Shown in pieces: positions 1 through 11,535 of a stretch of 64,000 nucleotides of DNA (position 1 is its first letter; the number at the start of each line of letters is the position of its first letter). The notes beneath the pieces are model-generated. The model saw nothing but the letters and a program-made list of their open reading frames with translations. It was not told where the DNA came from and ran no database searches. Source of the DNA: Dryomyza anilis (Eukaryota > Arthropoda > Insecta > Diptera > Dryomyzidae); NCBI GenBank assembly GCA_951804985.1, contig OX638133.1, forward strand, positions 78,808,367 to 78,872,366, given 5' to 3'. The translations under genes and the position numbers were made by a program.

Positions 1-240
1 TTTACTGGTTGGAATCGCTACCTCTATTTAAAAATTATCGGAACCAGAACCGGAACGGATATTATATCCCTGTCAGGGAACGCAAAGAACCGGAATCGGA
101 ACCATTATTAAAATTGTATGAAACCGGAATCGAAACCCATTTAATTTATTAATTAAAACCGGAACCACAATATTAAAAATCTTGGAACCCAAACCGGAAC
201 CGATATTCCAATAGGTTTTAGTCCCTGTAATAAATAATTC
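1..240. repeat. Degenerate GGAACC-rich interspersed repeat, copy 1
   Basis: The block repeats GGAACCGGAAT-like words (CCGGAACC, ACCGGAATCGG, GGAACCAGAACC) every 10-20 bases and contains phrases such as AATCTTGGAACC and TTTTAGTCCCTG. The same phrases in the same order recur at 31790-32095, so this is a dispersed repeat family and not coding DNA. It lies downstream of the PDZ gene stop codon and may reach into its 3' UTR. Confidence 0.75.
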
Positions 241-309
241 AAATATTAAGTTTGATACTGTTTTATTCTCTTAAAACCATAAGTAAAACAAAAAAACTAA
301 TTTTTAAGA

Positions 310-500
310 AAAGGTTAAAATACCACGAAATTTTTATTTTCTGAAGCTGGAAGTAAGGGTATTTTTAACGGGCGCGTACCTGATTTTGGAGGCACGGGCA
401 CGACAGAAACTAGCACGCACGGAGATTTGAACGCACGAACTCAATTTTTCGGGCGTGACACGAAAAAAGCACGGCGCGCGCCCATTTCTAATTAAAACCC
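310..500. repeat. GC-rich GCACG-type degenerate repeat in the 3' flank of the PDZ gene
   Basis: In an otherwise AT-rich flank this stretch is packed with GGCACGGGCACG, GCACGCACG, GGGCGTGACACG and GGCGCGCGCCC words. A 65-codon minus-strand frame runs through it but has no gene-like features. AATAAA on the minus strand (tttatt at 333-338 and 262-267) could serve as polyadenylation signals for the PDZ gene, which would put this repeat in its 3' UTR. That is inference. Confidence 0.5.
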
Positions 501-623
501 TAAAGAATAACGTTTTCAATTTTTCTTCCACGTTTCGGTTCTAACTCTAAAATATCTAAAAAATAACGTTTTTTGGACTAACCATTATTTCATGCTATGG
601 CAATTATCGATAAACTAACACCA

Positions 624-2103
624 CTACTCACCATCGCTCATCGAAGCTCTAATCACTTCGGCCATTTCTTCGTCGCGTATCGTTAGTTTCGCAACTGGCA
701 ACGATGGACGATGATGATGCAACATGGCTGCCGCAGGTGCGGACAACAGTGATTGCGATGATGATGATGTTGTTGTTGGAGCAACTGTTAGTTGTTGATG
801 TTGATGTTGTTGTGATTGTGATTGTTGTTGCTGTAAAGCAATGTGATTTGTTTTTAAATGAATTGACGACGAATGAATTGAGTTGCTATGACTGAGATCA
901 GATGTTGTTAGATTGTGATGTTGCTGTTGTAATTTGTGTTGTTGCTGCTGCAGCTGCTGTTGCGCTTGCTGTTGTTGTTGTGGTACGTGCGTGTTATTGC
1001 TGTTAGCTGTGTTGTTGTTATTATTGAGCGTTAATTTAGCAGCATCTACAAGATTAGTATTGCTGACGCCGGCAGCGGCGCCGCCGCCATTAGTGTTGCC
1101 ACCTGGCTGCATAAATAGCGACAGACGAGACGAGCTAAGACGCGAGTGCGCAAAACGCAACGACCGATAATGAGAGTTGGACAGATTGATGGAGTTGCGC
1201 GTATAGTGGGTGCGTGGCGGAAAGTGCGACTGTTGTTGTGGCTGCTGCTGCGAAGAGTTTTCCTCCGCAGTTTTTTGCGCATCAAGCAGCGGCAACGTCA
1301 ATGAAGCACTGCGACTGCCTCCCGCCGCGCGACCACTACCGCTGTTAAAATCTGCAGCACCTTCAGAGCAACGTTTACGCGCCAACAGCTGCCATTTCTC
1401 ATCGTCGCTAATCGTATGCGTCGCAATCGTGACGCTAGCTCGACTCGCATAGACAGGCGTATACTCGGATGTCGACGTTGTATATTGCAACGGTGTTAAT
1501 TCGAGTGATGAGCGCTGACCTGAACTGGAGCGCGAGCGTCCATGTGCTGCCAACATTTGGGGACTACTGTTGTTGTTGCTGTTGCTGCTGTTGCCGCTGT
1601 TGCCGCTGGCGTCTAGCGAATGACGCGGCGTCGAACAGCGTCGATGCTGCATGAGCGGCATTGGTGTCGGCACGCCACCAACCACCATCGAATGCATTGT
1701 CGAGACGCTGCTAATAGAACGCGTATCAGCATCGGCATCATCTTCCTCGAGCGCCATCTGCAAACTCTGCAGATCGTAGCTGTCATTAAGGCTGTCAGTG
1801 CTTTGCGTGCGTTGCGTGTAACTGAGACGTTTACGCGCACGCGCCAGATACTCGTTAGGCGTCAGTTGTGCACTGGCGGCGGCAGACGTCTTTGAGATGT
1901 CAGCCGAACAACGATTGCCGTCGATTTTGATTTTGGTACAAAAATCGGTGACCGTCGCGATCTCATCGTGCGCGATCACCAGATCAATGGCGTTATCGAC
2001 AAAGGTCGAGAGCAGCCGTTGCACGTCCTGGAAGGATTGAATACCGCGTAGGTGATTGCCGTTGACGTTGACGATTTCATCGCCCAAGCGAAGGCGGCCA
2101 TCT
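624..2103 (-). CDS. PDZ-domain protein, terminal coding exon (second half of PDZ plus low-complexity C-terminus)
   Basis: This is the last exon of the large minus-strand gene. The acceptor is a T-rich tract ending in CAG just before 2103, and the stop codon is at 624-626. The first codon is shared with the upstream exon (AA|A, Lys), giving a continuous ...MAQKDGRLRLGDEIVNVNG... The first 45 or so residues complete a PDZ domain: DGRLRLGDEIVNVNG is the typical betaD-betaE region, and a helix and the strand IDLVIAHDE follow. The rest is Ser/Asn/Gln-rich with long poly-Gln tracts and looks disordered. It ends in a compact, less repetitive tail (RPSLPVAKLTIRDEEMAEV followed by IRASMSDGE). PDZ domains bind C-terminal peptides and scaffold membrane or junction complexes. 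I do not recognise the exact gene; Drosophila arc, another PDZ protein, is one candidate to test. Confidence 0.9.
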
Positions 2104-2395
2104 CTGAAAAAATAACGAACAAATGTAGAGAGTTCTGGAAAATCTTCAAGATCACTACTAAATATACTAAGAGTTTAAACATTATATATGATGTAATTAT
2201 GAAGTATACAGAAATATAGTGGGAAAGTAGAAGTAGCTGAAAATAAAGCGCTTTCCGAAGAGTATTCCAGACAATAAATTGTTCTAATTGACTAGGATTT
2301 TTCCGATAGAATAACAAGGAATAGAGTTCTGACAAGATGAAGATTTTTAAACCTAAAATTAATTTGTGAATCTTATTTAAAATATTCATACTCAC
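2104..2395 (-). other. 292-bp intron splitting the PDZ domain
   Basis: On the minus strand the intron starts GTGAGT (2395-2390) and ends in a T-tract plus CAG (2106-2104). It interrupts the PDZ domain between the strand ending ...VEIDQYGMAQ and the DGRLRLGDEI segment. Removing it restores one uninterrupted PDZ fold, which is strong evidence for both splice sites. Confidence 0.9.
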
Positions 2396-4064
2396 TTCTG
2401 TGCCATGCCATACTGATCAATCTCGACAATCAAATACCGATATTGCTGCTCATTCGATGCGGTCATCACCGTCTTTGGCGACAAAACCAACCCAATGAAA
2501 TCTTCCTCGCACTTGCGCTCCAGTTTTATCTGTCGAAAACGACGACGTATCGTCTCAGTTTCATAATCGTAATTATAGCCACCTAACGAAACGGCACCAC
2601 TAAGCGCGCTACAGGTGCTGCCACTACGTAAACCGATGCCGCCACCACCTTCGGACGATGCCAGCGAGATGAGCGAATTACGCTTCAATGTACCCGATGC
2701 TATAGATTCTGTATCTCCCCCGGAGACACTAAGACTATGGGCATGACGTACCGCTGCACCGCCACCACCACCGCCGTCACTATCGTAACCCGATTCGTTT
2801 GAACTTAGACAACTACTTAATCTTTGGTAAAGTGGTTCCCAGTCCTTGGACGTAATGCTATTGTTGCGTGAAACGATTGCATCGCCGCCATTGCCGGTGG
2901 TTGTGGAACCGCCCACAAGTGGCGAACAATTACTAATCGCACTGTCATCCGAGGAGTAACGCTTGATCAGGGCGCCATTCCGATAAATCACCTTCGGCTG
3001 GTGACTTGGAGAAGTGCTCGACAGAGAGACCGAGTCGGTACAATCTTCGCCGCCCATATGCAATATCGGCGTGGAATTGCGATGCTGTGACATCGGCGAA
3101 TGTTGCGAAACATGCAGGAGTTGTGGATTAATGTGTGACGTGGAATGTGTGGCGGTATGATGAAGATCCATGGCGCCGATTGTGTGCAGGCTGGAGAGTG
3201 AAGTTTTGCGCAACACCGAGCCGCCATTCTCTTCGGGCAGCACCGACAGACGCGAACGTAGAAATGCATAGGGAAAAGCATTGCGACGTGGTTGTTCTTG
3301 TGCACCATTAACAGATGCAGCGGCACCATTTGACAAGTGACCGGTATCGAGACCATTTCCCACATGTGCCGTTATGGTGCCTACCTTGGCAATGTCATCA
3401 CAACTGCTCGACTTGACACTCGTGCCGGCAATTGTTGTCGTCATCGAAGTACTCTTGTGTGGTGTCTTTGATTTACCATGTACCAAATTGAGTCCCTCCG
3501 AAGGATCATCGCACTTGACGTACGAGCAGCTGGTCAGCTGACTAGTCGAACTGCTGCGATACAGTTGACCATTTGTGGATGTATTCGTCGGTTCGGCAGC
3601 TTTGACCAGATTGTGTGACTTGTGGTTCAACATTCCGGTAGAACCGATGCGATGAAAGAAATTCTTTAAAGCTGTCTGTGAACGTTGTGGTTGATGCTGA
3701 TGGGCGGGTGATGAGTGCTGAGAATGAGATGTGTGCTGTTGGCTTTTGTTGGTGTGAATGGCATTGTTTTGCTGCTGCTGCTGATGATGTTGCAGTTGTT
3801 GTAGATCATGTTGTTGTTGCTGATATTTTTGGTGCTGCTTGATCGTTTCTATGGGACCCGATTTACATTTCTTTAGCGTATTTGTCTGATAGTGATCCTT
3901 TGTATTGCTGCTGTTGTTGTTGTTGTGGTTATTACTATTGTTGTTGTTAATGTGTGTGGGCGAATGAAAGAGACTTCGAAGATCGGTGTGAGATTTATGG
4001 TTTGTTGTGTCACTGCGTTTAAGGAGATCCAGTTTGCGACTCATCCGTTTACCCCATGTAAAAA
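2396..4064 (-). CDS. PDZ-domain protein, large internal exon (Ser/Gln-rich region and first half of PDZ)
   Basis: This exon is bounded by an acceptor (TATATTTACAG before 4064) and a GTGAGT donor after 2396. A Met codon lies at 4044-4042, but the frame stays open upstream of it (FTWGKR before MSRKLDLLKR) and reaches the acceptor. The two leading bases fit the phase-1 ends of the candidate upstream exons, so the Met is probably internal or an alternative start. It encodes about 556 residues: a basic start (SRKLDLLKRSD), a His/Asn/Gln-rich stretch, many Ser-rich segments with charged or phosphorylatable sites (KRYSSDDSAISNCSP, SSNESGYDSDGGGGG), then the first PDZ strands (FRQIKLERKCEEDFIGLVLS and ...YRYLIVEIDQYG). 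The carboxylate-binding loop reads IGLVLS, not GLGF. Confidence 0.9.
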
Positions 4065-4149
4065 CTGTAAATATAAAAAAAAAACTTTAAGTTCAATAAA
4101 TCCTTCTGCACATTATCTTTTATTGTTAAAATATAAAAAACGTTATGAT

Positions 4150-4640
4150 GTAAGTTGCTAGAATTGCTCGGGAATGAATTATCATGGGACGGATTGTCTC
4201 GGAGTTGAATTGTACGGGCAGAATTATCTCCGGAAAGTATTGTCTCGGGGAAGAATTATCTTTATAATTGTCAGGGAAAGAGTTTGGGGAAGAATTGTCC
4301 TGGGAAGAACTGTCTCGGGGTGTAATTGTACGGGACAGAATTATCTCGGGGAAGAATTATCTCCGGGGAAACATTGTGTCGGGCTGAATTGTCTGTGAAA
4401 TAATTGTCAGGAAAAGAGTTGTTCGGGGAAGAATTGTCCTGGGAAGAACTTTCTCGGGGATGAATTGTACGGGGCATAATTATCTCGGGGAGCAATTGTA
4501 TCTGGTTGAATTATCAGGGAATTAATTGCCCGGGAAATAATTGTCATGTAATGCATAGTGTCAAGGATTGAGTTCTTTCGGGGAAAAATGGTCCGTGTAA
4601 GAATTTCACGTAAATGAATTGTCTCTGGAATGAATTATAT
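4150..4640. repeat. Degenerate 15-16-bp minisatellite, array 1
   Basis: About 30 imperfect units of the form AATTGTCYCGGGGAAG follow one another. The unit is the same as in the larger array at 9225-11535. Open frames across it on both strands (runs like PDNSFPDNYF on minus) are products of the repeat and not genes. Confidence 0.85.
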
Positions 4641-5378
4641 ATACATGTAGGAGTAGGGTCGCTCCTCGCTTGACTACTTACTCTAGGCGTTTCGTATATA
4701 TGAAACATGACTTCATCACACATATATTACTGATGAGGCTGTATCCGAAACGATTCGTATAAGCATTGGCAGACTTATGTTTTCAATTTGTGGTTGTTCT
4801 TTTCAAACTCTTCAAATTTTGCAGAGCCTAAAGACTGGAATTAGTCTTAACTCGGCTTTTTTCAAAAGAGTGCTTCGAAAATTTACCATTTATTTCCGAT
4901 TTAGAATGACTTAGGGAATTCTTCTTATTTATGCCATGTACAGTGTGCAGGAATGTGCTTAGGAAAGATGGATGGGTTAAATGTATGGTGGTAATATGGA
5001 GTAGTGTCGGTGGATATTTTCTTGAATGCGCCAATATCAAATATGTCGGGGAAAAACAGACACCGAATGATTGTTGCATAAATATATCGAGCGATTAATC
5101 AAGGAATTGACCAACATTAGGCTGTGAGTCAACTGGGTATGCTATGAATTGATGCCCGAGTAGAACCTTGTATTTCCTTCAAATTGCAACGGATAAACAC
5201 ACCCAATTACTTCTTATATTTTCTACTTTCGTAGAATTAGCTTTCAAATTTTGCGAATGTTTCGAAAAAAAAATTTCGAAAAAAAAAAAAACGAAAAAAA
5301 ATATTTTGATTGAAACTTTGTTTAATAAACAGCATTCTTCAATATGAGGTAAAATATGTTGTATTTTATGTTCTTGTT
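4641..5378. other. Intronic AT-rich DNA without recognisable feature
   Basis: No splice-bounded exon, tRNA or repeat family was recognised. An 83-codon minus-strand frame at 4828-5079 has no domain, and its composition is that of surrounding intron. A homopolymer-rich A tract lies around 5268-5300. Confidence 0.4.
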
Positions 5379-5560
5379 CATTAATATGATGAAATGTATT
5401 CTTCATATTGACCAAGCGTTCATCATATTTATGATAGAATTCATAACACTGATGTCTTTAGTCATTAATATTATGAATGGTTCTTCAATACAATGAATCA
5501 TGGTTTAAGAACGGAATTCATCAACATGATGTACAGCTCGCATTTAATCAAAACTTTTTA
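5379..5560. repeat. Relic of a TTCATAATATTATGAA-type MITE, copy 1
   Basis: The block (CATCATATTTATGATAG, ATTAATATTATGAATGGTTC, GAATTCATCAACATGATG) matches 47445-47560 closely and in the same orientation. The words resemble the interior of the mariner-like MITE at 59219-59990. No ends are preserved. Confidence 0.55.
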
Positions 5561-5830
5561 TGTACGGAATTCATCAATATGATGTTAATTTTTTATTTTT
5601 GTGTACAGCTCGCATTTGATCCAAAACTCCCTGCCTTTCCCATATTGTATCACATTAAAAAAGGATTTCCAAATATTAACAAATCGATATATAAATCGTT
5701 ATTCTCTATTACGTTATTTTCATAATTTTATTTTTTAGCGAACTAATGAGAGTTTTACGCCTAATTTTCACGGACATATCGAATGGATTATGTGTGAAAG
5801 TGCTGTTACATGTTGTTGTATAAGATTTCA

Positions 5831-5838
5831 TATAAATA
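5831..5838 (+). promoter_or_regulatory. Candidate TATA box of the lectin gene
   Basis: TATAAATA lies 109 bp upstream of the lectin start codon. A start site about 31 bp downstream would leave a short leader. A TCAGTT initiator-like word at about 5909 offers an alternative TATA-less start. Position is the only evidence. Confidence 0.4.
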
Positions 5839-5946
5839 AAAAGCGATTACTTCGAATGAACTTTAGCATTATTTACCATTAAGACGAACGAGTCCGTACT
5901 ATTAACATCAGTTTTAAAAAAGTAGAAATATAATCAATTCTAAAAA

Positions 5947-6611
5947 ATGTACATTTTATTCTTTACACTTTTTACATTATTTACTGTGAGTCTATCGAGT
6001 ATGGAATTTACCATTCGAGGAGTTTTTGACGAAGGTACGACTATTTTATTTTTATACTTAAATTATATTTATAATAAGTACGAAAAACTATACAGATGAT
6101 ATGTGCAATAAAAATGCTGACTCCAATAAGTTCGTCGAAATTGGAAACAGCTCTTATTTGATTGAAAATACAAAAGAGGTAATGTTACAATTTAAATAAT
6201 TCGAATTTTTATTTTTTATTATATATTTCAACATGGCAGTTAAACTGGTATGCAGCAGCACATTATTGCCAATCGATCGGTTCCACTTTAGCCAGCATAG
6301 AAACCGAAGAGGAGAATGAAGCCATTGCTGAGTATTTGCGAAAAGACGCGACAAATGAAGAAAATTTCTTTTGGCTGTCTGGTAATGATTTAGCGGACGA
6401 AAATAATTTTCACTGGTTGGGTACGGGAAAACCCTTTACTTTTACTAGCTGGACGCTTAATGCACCTCATAACTATCAAAATAATGAACATTGTGTACAT
6501 ATTATTGCAATAAGTCCAATAATGACATGGAATGATATTGCCTGTAATCTAACGTTCTATTTTATTTGTGAACGTAGAATCCACCATAAGATAAATTTTA
6601 GAAATGTCTAG
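5947..6611 (+). CDS. Secreted C-type lectin (three exons: 5947-6034, 6096-6178, 6240-6611)
   Basis: Joining three exons across two 61-bp introns (GTACGA...ACAG and GTAATG...GCAG) gives a 180-residue protein. Residues 1-18 are a signal peptide (MYILFFTLFTLFTVSLSS). Residues about 42-168 form one C-type lectin domain: WYAAAHYC (60-67), FFWLSGNDLA (100-109), NNEHCV (138-143), WNDIAC (154-159) and FICE (165-168). Cys67-Cys167 and Cys142-Cys159 are the expected disulfide pairs. The WND calcium motif is kept, but the EPN/QPD sugar-specificity position reads NAPHN, so binding preference is uncertain. Many single-domain secreted fly lectins act in immunity or reproduction; which applies here is unknown. 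AATAAA at 6651-6656 is the likely polyadenylation signal. The gene is nested, on the opposite strand, in an intron of the PDZ gene. Confidence 0.9.
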
Positions 6612-6659
6612 TATTATTTTTGTATAAAACAAAACTTGGGTATAGTAACAAATAAAAGG

Positions 6660-7315
6660 TTAACGAGCTACTTGAATTAGTAATCGTTCTACCGTATATT
6701 CGTATGATTTTTATAGAATATACTAATTATGCATTCAGTCACTTCATTTTCTTTAAATAGTAGTCAGTTTTTAGGAAGATTTTAAACAGACAATTGCGAA
6801 CCTTTTTTCCAATGGTGCCTTTATTTTACACGTCCCCAAAATATTGCGGGAATCTACCTTTGAAATACCATTTTAAAAGCAGATATATTCCGGGATATAT
6901 TTCAGGAATTAATTCTGTTCTTTGGTCGATCCTTTTCTAACTATCGGATGGAATATTTTGGGACCATGGAACTAATGTTCGTTAAAACTTTCTTGTGCAA
7001 GAGCTAGACATCTAAAATCATAGATTCACTTATCAAAATTAATAAAGATGATACATTCCAACGATATGCAACGATAGGCAATAATTTTGACTCGTAAACC
7101 AAAAAAATGATCTCCCATGTCTGATTATAATAAATTTACACTTCAAAAGACAGACATGAACATGGTTATCGGCATGATCATGAACAATGCTGATCAAGGA
7201 CAAGGTATATTCTTCAGACCATGCTACAACCACATCATACACATCATAACTCGGAAGCGAATTGTGACACTTTGAACGCCCGAACGGCGGAAACATCAAC
7301 ACCAATCAATATTAA
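6660..7315. other. Intronic DNA without recognisable feature
   Basis: No repeat family or exon was recognised. The minus-strand frame at 7039-7305 (88 codons) has no domain features. Confidence 0.35.
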
Positions 7316-7558
7316 ATTAAAACGAACACCAATAATAACCGAACCGCAGAAGAATTGGAGCAGTTTTCTGCAGCACTAGCAGAGCTGGTCGGGCAGTTCG
7401 AGAGCATTACGAAGCGCCAATGGCAACCAATCAACGCTGTCAGCGCGCATAAAGTATGGGCAGCGAAACGTAACACGTGCCGCAACGATCGACGTTCAAA
7501 TAGTGTGTCCCGTGAAGGGTTAAGTGGAGGAGTGAAGCTACGAGGAGTGAGCAAATGA
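7316..7558 (+). pseudogene. Short protein-like open stretch of unknown origin
   Basis: The plus frame is open for about 80 codons from 7316 and reads like ordinary protein (AEELEQFSAALAELVGQFES, KRQWQPINAVSAHKVWAAKR). It has no ATG before this part and no convincing acceptor, so it is either a degraded gene or transposon fragment or an unrecognised exon. Its base composition is richer in GC than its neighbours. I do not recognise the family. Confidence 0.3.
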
Positions 7559-8010
7559 TGAACAACAGAGGCGATGAGAGAAGTAAAGGGAATGAAAAAG
7601 AAGAGGAGTGAAGAGTATTGAATAGCGGCGCAGTAATGAGGTGAGGCGTGATAAGACATAGAGTAAGAGACGATAAGAGTGAATCGGCGAGGAGTGCAGA
7701 GAAGTGAAGCAACGAAAAATGAATAGGCGAGGTCTTATAAGTCGAGGAGTTTTGGAGACGTTGAATAAAGTGGAATGCAGAATGCCAAAGCGAGTTCGTG
7801 TGTGGAGTGATGTAGCAAAGTGATTCGAAAAGTGTACGGACTAAAAGTAGAAAATCGAATTAGAATGAACAGAGGAATGAATAAGCCAAATGTGATGTGT
7901 TGAGTTGGAACGTAGTGAGGAATAGCAAGGGCATAAGTGATGAGGCGTGAACTGGCAAGACGTAGAGTGGAGTGGCGTAAGTAGTGTTGGTATTGAAGTG
8001 GCGACTTGGT
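7500..8010 (+). repeat. Purine-rich GAGGAGTGA-type degenerate repeat
   Basis: The plus strand is strongly biased to purines, with recurring GAGGAGTGAAG, GGCGAGGAGTGCAG, GATGAGG and GAGTGGAGTGGCG words. The minus-strand frames (SSLTLCLITPHL and similar) are mirror images of this bias and not genes. Confidence 0.45.
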
Positions 8011-9224
8011 AGAGCATATTAACCGCAGGACTAAAGTAACTTAATATAAATCGTAACAAGGCCAACATGACACATGTTGCATGATGCTGTTTCTGGTTAC
8101 ATTCCAATGATTGCGGAAGAATAACCATAAAAAACAAAGGCACAGCCGCTTTGAGCCACATAACCGATTGAATGGTTAATAAAGCCAAAGCAAATACAAA
8201 ATATAACGAGATGAGATCTAAACTGGAGCTGGCCAAAATGTATTCAAGAGCGATCGACAGTTCGACGTAATAGAAAGCGAAAAAACCGAAGAGTACAGCA
8301 ATTTATAAACTGTCGATTAATCATGCGATTGTAATTACGTTATGCGCCACTCGAGAGGTTAGTCTGTCAGTGAGCAAGTGTGAATGAGTGCCGCCGCCTA
8401 TGGACAAAAAGCTCCAAGCACCTGCAACGCTACAGATGGCGATCATCGTCCACTAAATTTGGCGGACAAAAATATATAGAAACTAACATTTTCCTCTCAA
8501 AAAAGTACTACAAAAATGTCTTTCTATAAAATCAATTTTATCTATAAATTCAACCACATTATCCAAAAAAAATGTAAAACTTCCCTCCCCAAGACTCCTT
8601 AGTTCACTAAAAAAAACCTCCATTACTTTGAATTTTCTAATCGTACAACCCAATTACATTCGTTCGTGTTCATCGTCACTAAAATCATTATCGATTACAA
8701 TCATTACAGTTCAACATGATCATGATTATCATTATGATCGCCTTCATTATGTGCAATAAGAAATACGGTCCGACGTTTGCGGCTAGTTTTGGCACGCTTT
8801 ATACTGTCGAGCCATTGAATTCATGTGGGTGCCGCTGATATTGTTCGGAAATATGTAGGTATAGTTTGTGGCCAACATTCTGAAATCAAATTCAACAATG
8901 TCAGCGGTTTTGCCATCTCTTACCGTTAACAAGAAGCCATGCTTTATACCCGAAGGAGGTTATAAATACATATTTTATGGCTTTCTTTATAGGGCAATTT
9001 ATTTTGCATCAAATTGGAAATGCTTCGAGTTATCATTGAATTTATAATTCATCTTCAGTTTTTGTAAGTCACTTTTAGATTAAAATGTTAGCAATATTTA
9101 ATAATCATAACTTAAATTACGGAGTAATTATAACTTTAATGTAAGCATTGATAAAGTTCGTTTTTAGTTTCTTTTTTTGATATAATATTAAGAGTGCTTT
9201 GAAAATATTGTCAGAAAATATTCT
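8011..9224. other. Intronic DNA, one GC-richer island at 8330-8460
   Basis: Most of this stretch is plain AT-rich intron. The island includes GCGCCACTCGAG, a TCAGTGAG initiator-like word and CAGATGGCGATC. It could be a regulatory block or an untranslated exon, but no partner splice sites could be shown. Confidence 0.3.
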
Positions 9225-11535
9225 ATGGATTTATTGTCGATGAATTGTCTCGAGGAAGAATATCCAGGAATGAATTGTCCGGAAAATATTCGGCTGGGAA
9301 AGACTTGTCAGGAATAAATTCTCTATGGAAGAAGAATCGGTGATGAATTGTGCCGGTACAGGGAAGATTATTTGAAAGACTTGTCCGTTAAATAATTCTC
9401 TCTCGCAAGGGAAGAATTTTTCGTGTAGAGGAATTAATAATAATACTAGTCTGGCTTTATCGAAGTAGAATTGTAACGGAAAAATTGTAAAGTAATAATT
9501 TTATAGGGAAGAATGTCAAAAATTGGATAGTCCGGGATAACATTGTTCAGGAAAGAATTATTTGGGTAAGACCTGTTCGTGTTTAAATTGTTTCCGATAG
9601 AACTGCCAGTGAAGAATTGTTTGTGGAAGATTTATCCGGGTAGAATTTTCTGTGGAAGAATGCGCAGAGATAAAATGTCGGGGAAAAAATTACGATGTAA
9701 GCAGTCTTCTACTGTGCTCCGTTCTACGAGATGAGTTTTGGGATACCATTGTCGAGGAAATAATTGTTCGGGCAAGACCTGTACAGTGTATGTGTTATAA
9801 TTGTCTCCGATAGAAGCGCCAGTGAAGAATTGTTTGTGAAAGAATTATCCGGGTAGAATTGTCTGTGGAAGAATGTTCAAAAATAAATGTCGGTGTAAAA
9901 TTGTTCGAGAAAGACTTGTCCACAGTGCTCCGCTCTACGAGATGAATTTCAGTGTGAACATCCAATTCCGAGGTTGAACAGTCTCGACTTTAGTATTAAA
10001 TCAAAATTTTGTAATGAATAAATTGTACCTAATGTTTAGGGAATATATCTTAGTAGATGAAATAAATAAAAGAAAATAAAATTTTAAAAAAGTTTCTGAG
10101 AGAATGGTCTGTGAAAGACTTGTCCGGGAATAATTATACAGGAAGGACTTATATGGAATATAGTTTTCTCCTAAATAATTGTATATGAATAAATTGCCCG
10201 AAGAGAATCATTGAGAAGGAATTACCGGAGAAAGAATGTACAGAAATTAATAATCTGGGAATGGATTGACCGACATAGAGTTGTTTGGGAAAGTGTTGTC
10301 CGTGATAGATTTGTCCGCGAAAATTTTCAAGGAAGATATGTACGAGAAATATATGTGTAATTGATTGTTTGAGATGTATTGTATGTATCCAGGGAAGAGT
10401 TATCCGGGAAGGACTTATCTGGAATATAAACAAATTGTATGTTCGAAGTAATTGTATGTGAATGAATTGTCCGAGAAGAACATTAAGCAAGAATTGCCAG
10501 AGGAGGAATGTACAGAAATGAATAATCTGGGAATGTATTGACCGACAAAGAGTTGTTCGGGAAAGAGTTGTCCGTGATAGATTTTCAAGGAAGATATGTA
10601 CGAGAAATATATGTGTAATTGATTGTTTGAGATGTATTGTATGTATCCAGGGAAGAGTTATCCGGGAAGGACTTATCTGGAATATAAACAAATTGTATGT
10701 TCGAAGTAATTGTATGTGAATGAATTGTCCGAGAAGAACATTAAGCAAGAATTGCCAGAGGAGGAATGTACAGAAATGAATAATCTGGGAATGTATTGAC
10801 CGACAAAGAGTTGTTCGGGAAAGAGTTGTCCGTGATAGATTTGTCCGGCAAAAATTTTCAAGGAAGATATTGCCGGGAAGTTTAAGTGAAATTGATTGTC
10901 TGAAATGCATTGTATGAGTTATCTGGGAATGTATGATCCAGGAAGGACTTATCTGGAAAACAATTGTCTCCGAAAAAATGGATGAATTGTCCGTGGAGAA
11001 TCGTTAAATAACAATTAGCGGAGGAGGAATGTACAGAAATGAATAAAGTGGTATTGACCGACAAAGAGCTGTCCGTAAAAGATTTGTCCGGGGATAATTT
11101 TCAAGGAAGATATGTACGGGTATGTTTATACGGAATTGATTGTCTGAGAAGAACTTTTCAAGAATAAATGATTCGGCAAAGACGAATATGGAAAACAATT
11201 GTCTCCGAAATAATGAATGAATTGCCCGAGGAGAAACGTTAAGTTAGAATTACCGGAGGAAGAATATATAGAAATGAATTATATGGTAATGTAGTGTCCG
11301 ACAAAGAAATGTGAGGGAAAAACTTGTCCGGAAAATAAGTAACTCCGAGAGAATTTTCATGGAAGAATTTTCTGTGGAAGATTTGTGGGTGGAGAATTGT
11401 CTGGGAAGAATAGTCCGAAGAAATATGTCTTAAAATGATTCGTCCCGGGAAGAATATAGGAAAAGAATTGTCTGGAAAAGACGTGTCCGGCAAAGAATTG
11501 TATCGAAGAAATTTGTCGGGTAAATTATGAAGTAA
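9225..11535. repeat. Large minisatellite field with 258-bp higher-order repeat
   Basis: The basic 15-16-bp unit (GAATTGTCCGGGAAGA-like) repeats through about 2.3 kb, interrupted at about 9960-10085. Between 10324 and 10855 two near-identical 258-bp blocks lie head to tail, each opening TTTTCAAGGAAGATATG. More diverged copies occur at about 10090-10323 and 10860-11130. This is recent local amplification on top of an old array. Open frames of up to 253 codons on the minus strand come from the repeat and have no gene features. Confidence 0.9.

Noticed and set aside
334..531. 65-codon minus-strand frame after the PDZ stop
   Set aside because: It is Arg-rich, without ATG context or domain, and coincides with the GCACG repeat.
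704..1895. Several frames on the plus strand and alternative minus frames over 624-2100
   Set aside because: They are shadows of the poly-Gln/Ser coding exon on the minus strand.
1976..2395. 139-codon minus-strand frame crossing the 292-bp intron
   Set aside because: It runs from intron into exon in the wrong frame; splicing at GTGAGT and TTTCAG restores the PDZ domain instead.
10149..10910. 253-codon minus-strand frame with internal repeat
   Set aside because: It is a translation of the minisatellite higher-order unit; the protein repeat matches the DNA period and the composition is not protein-like.
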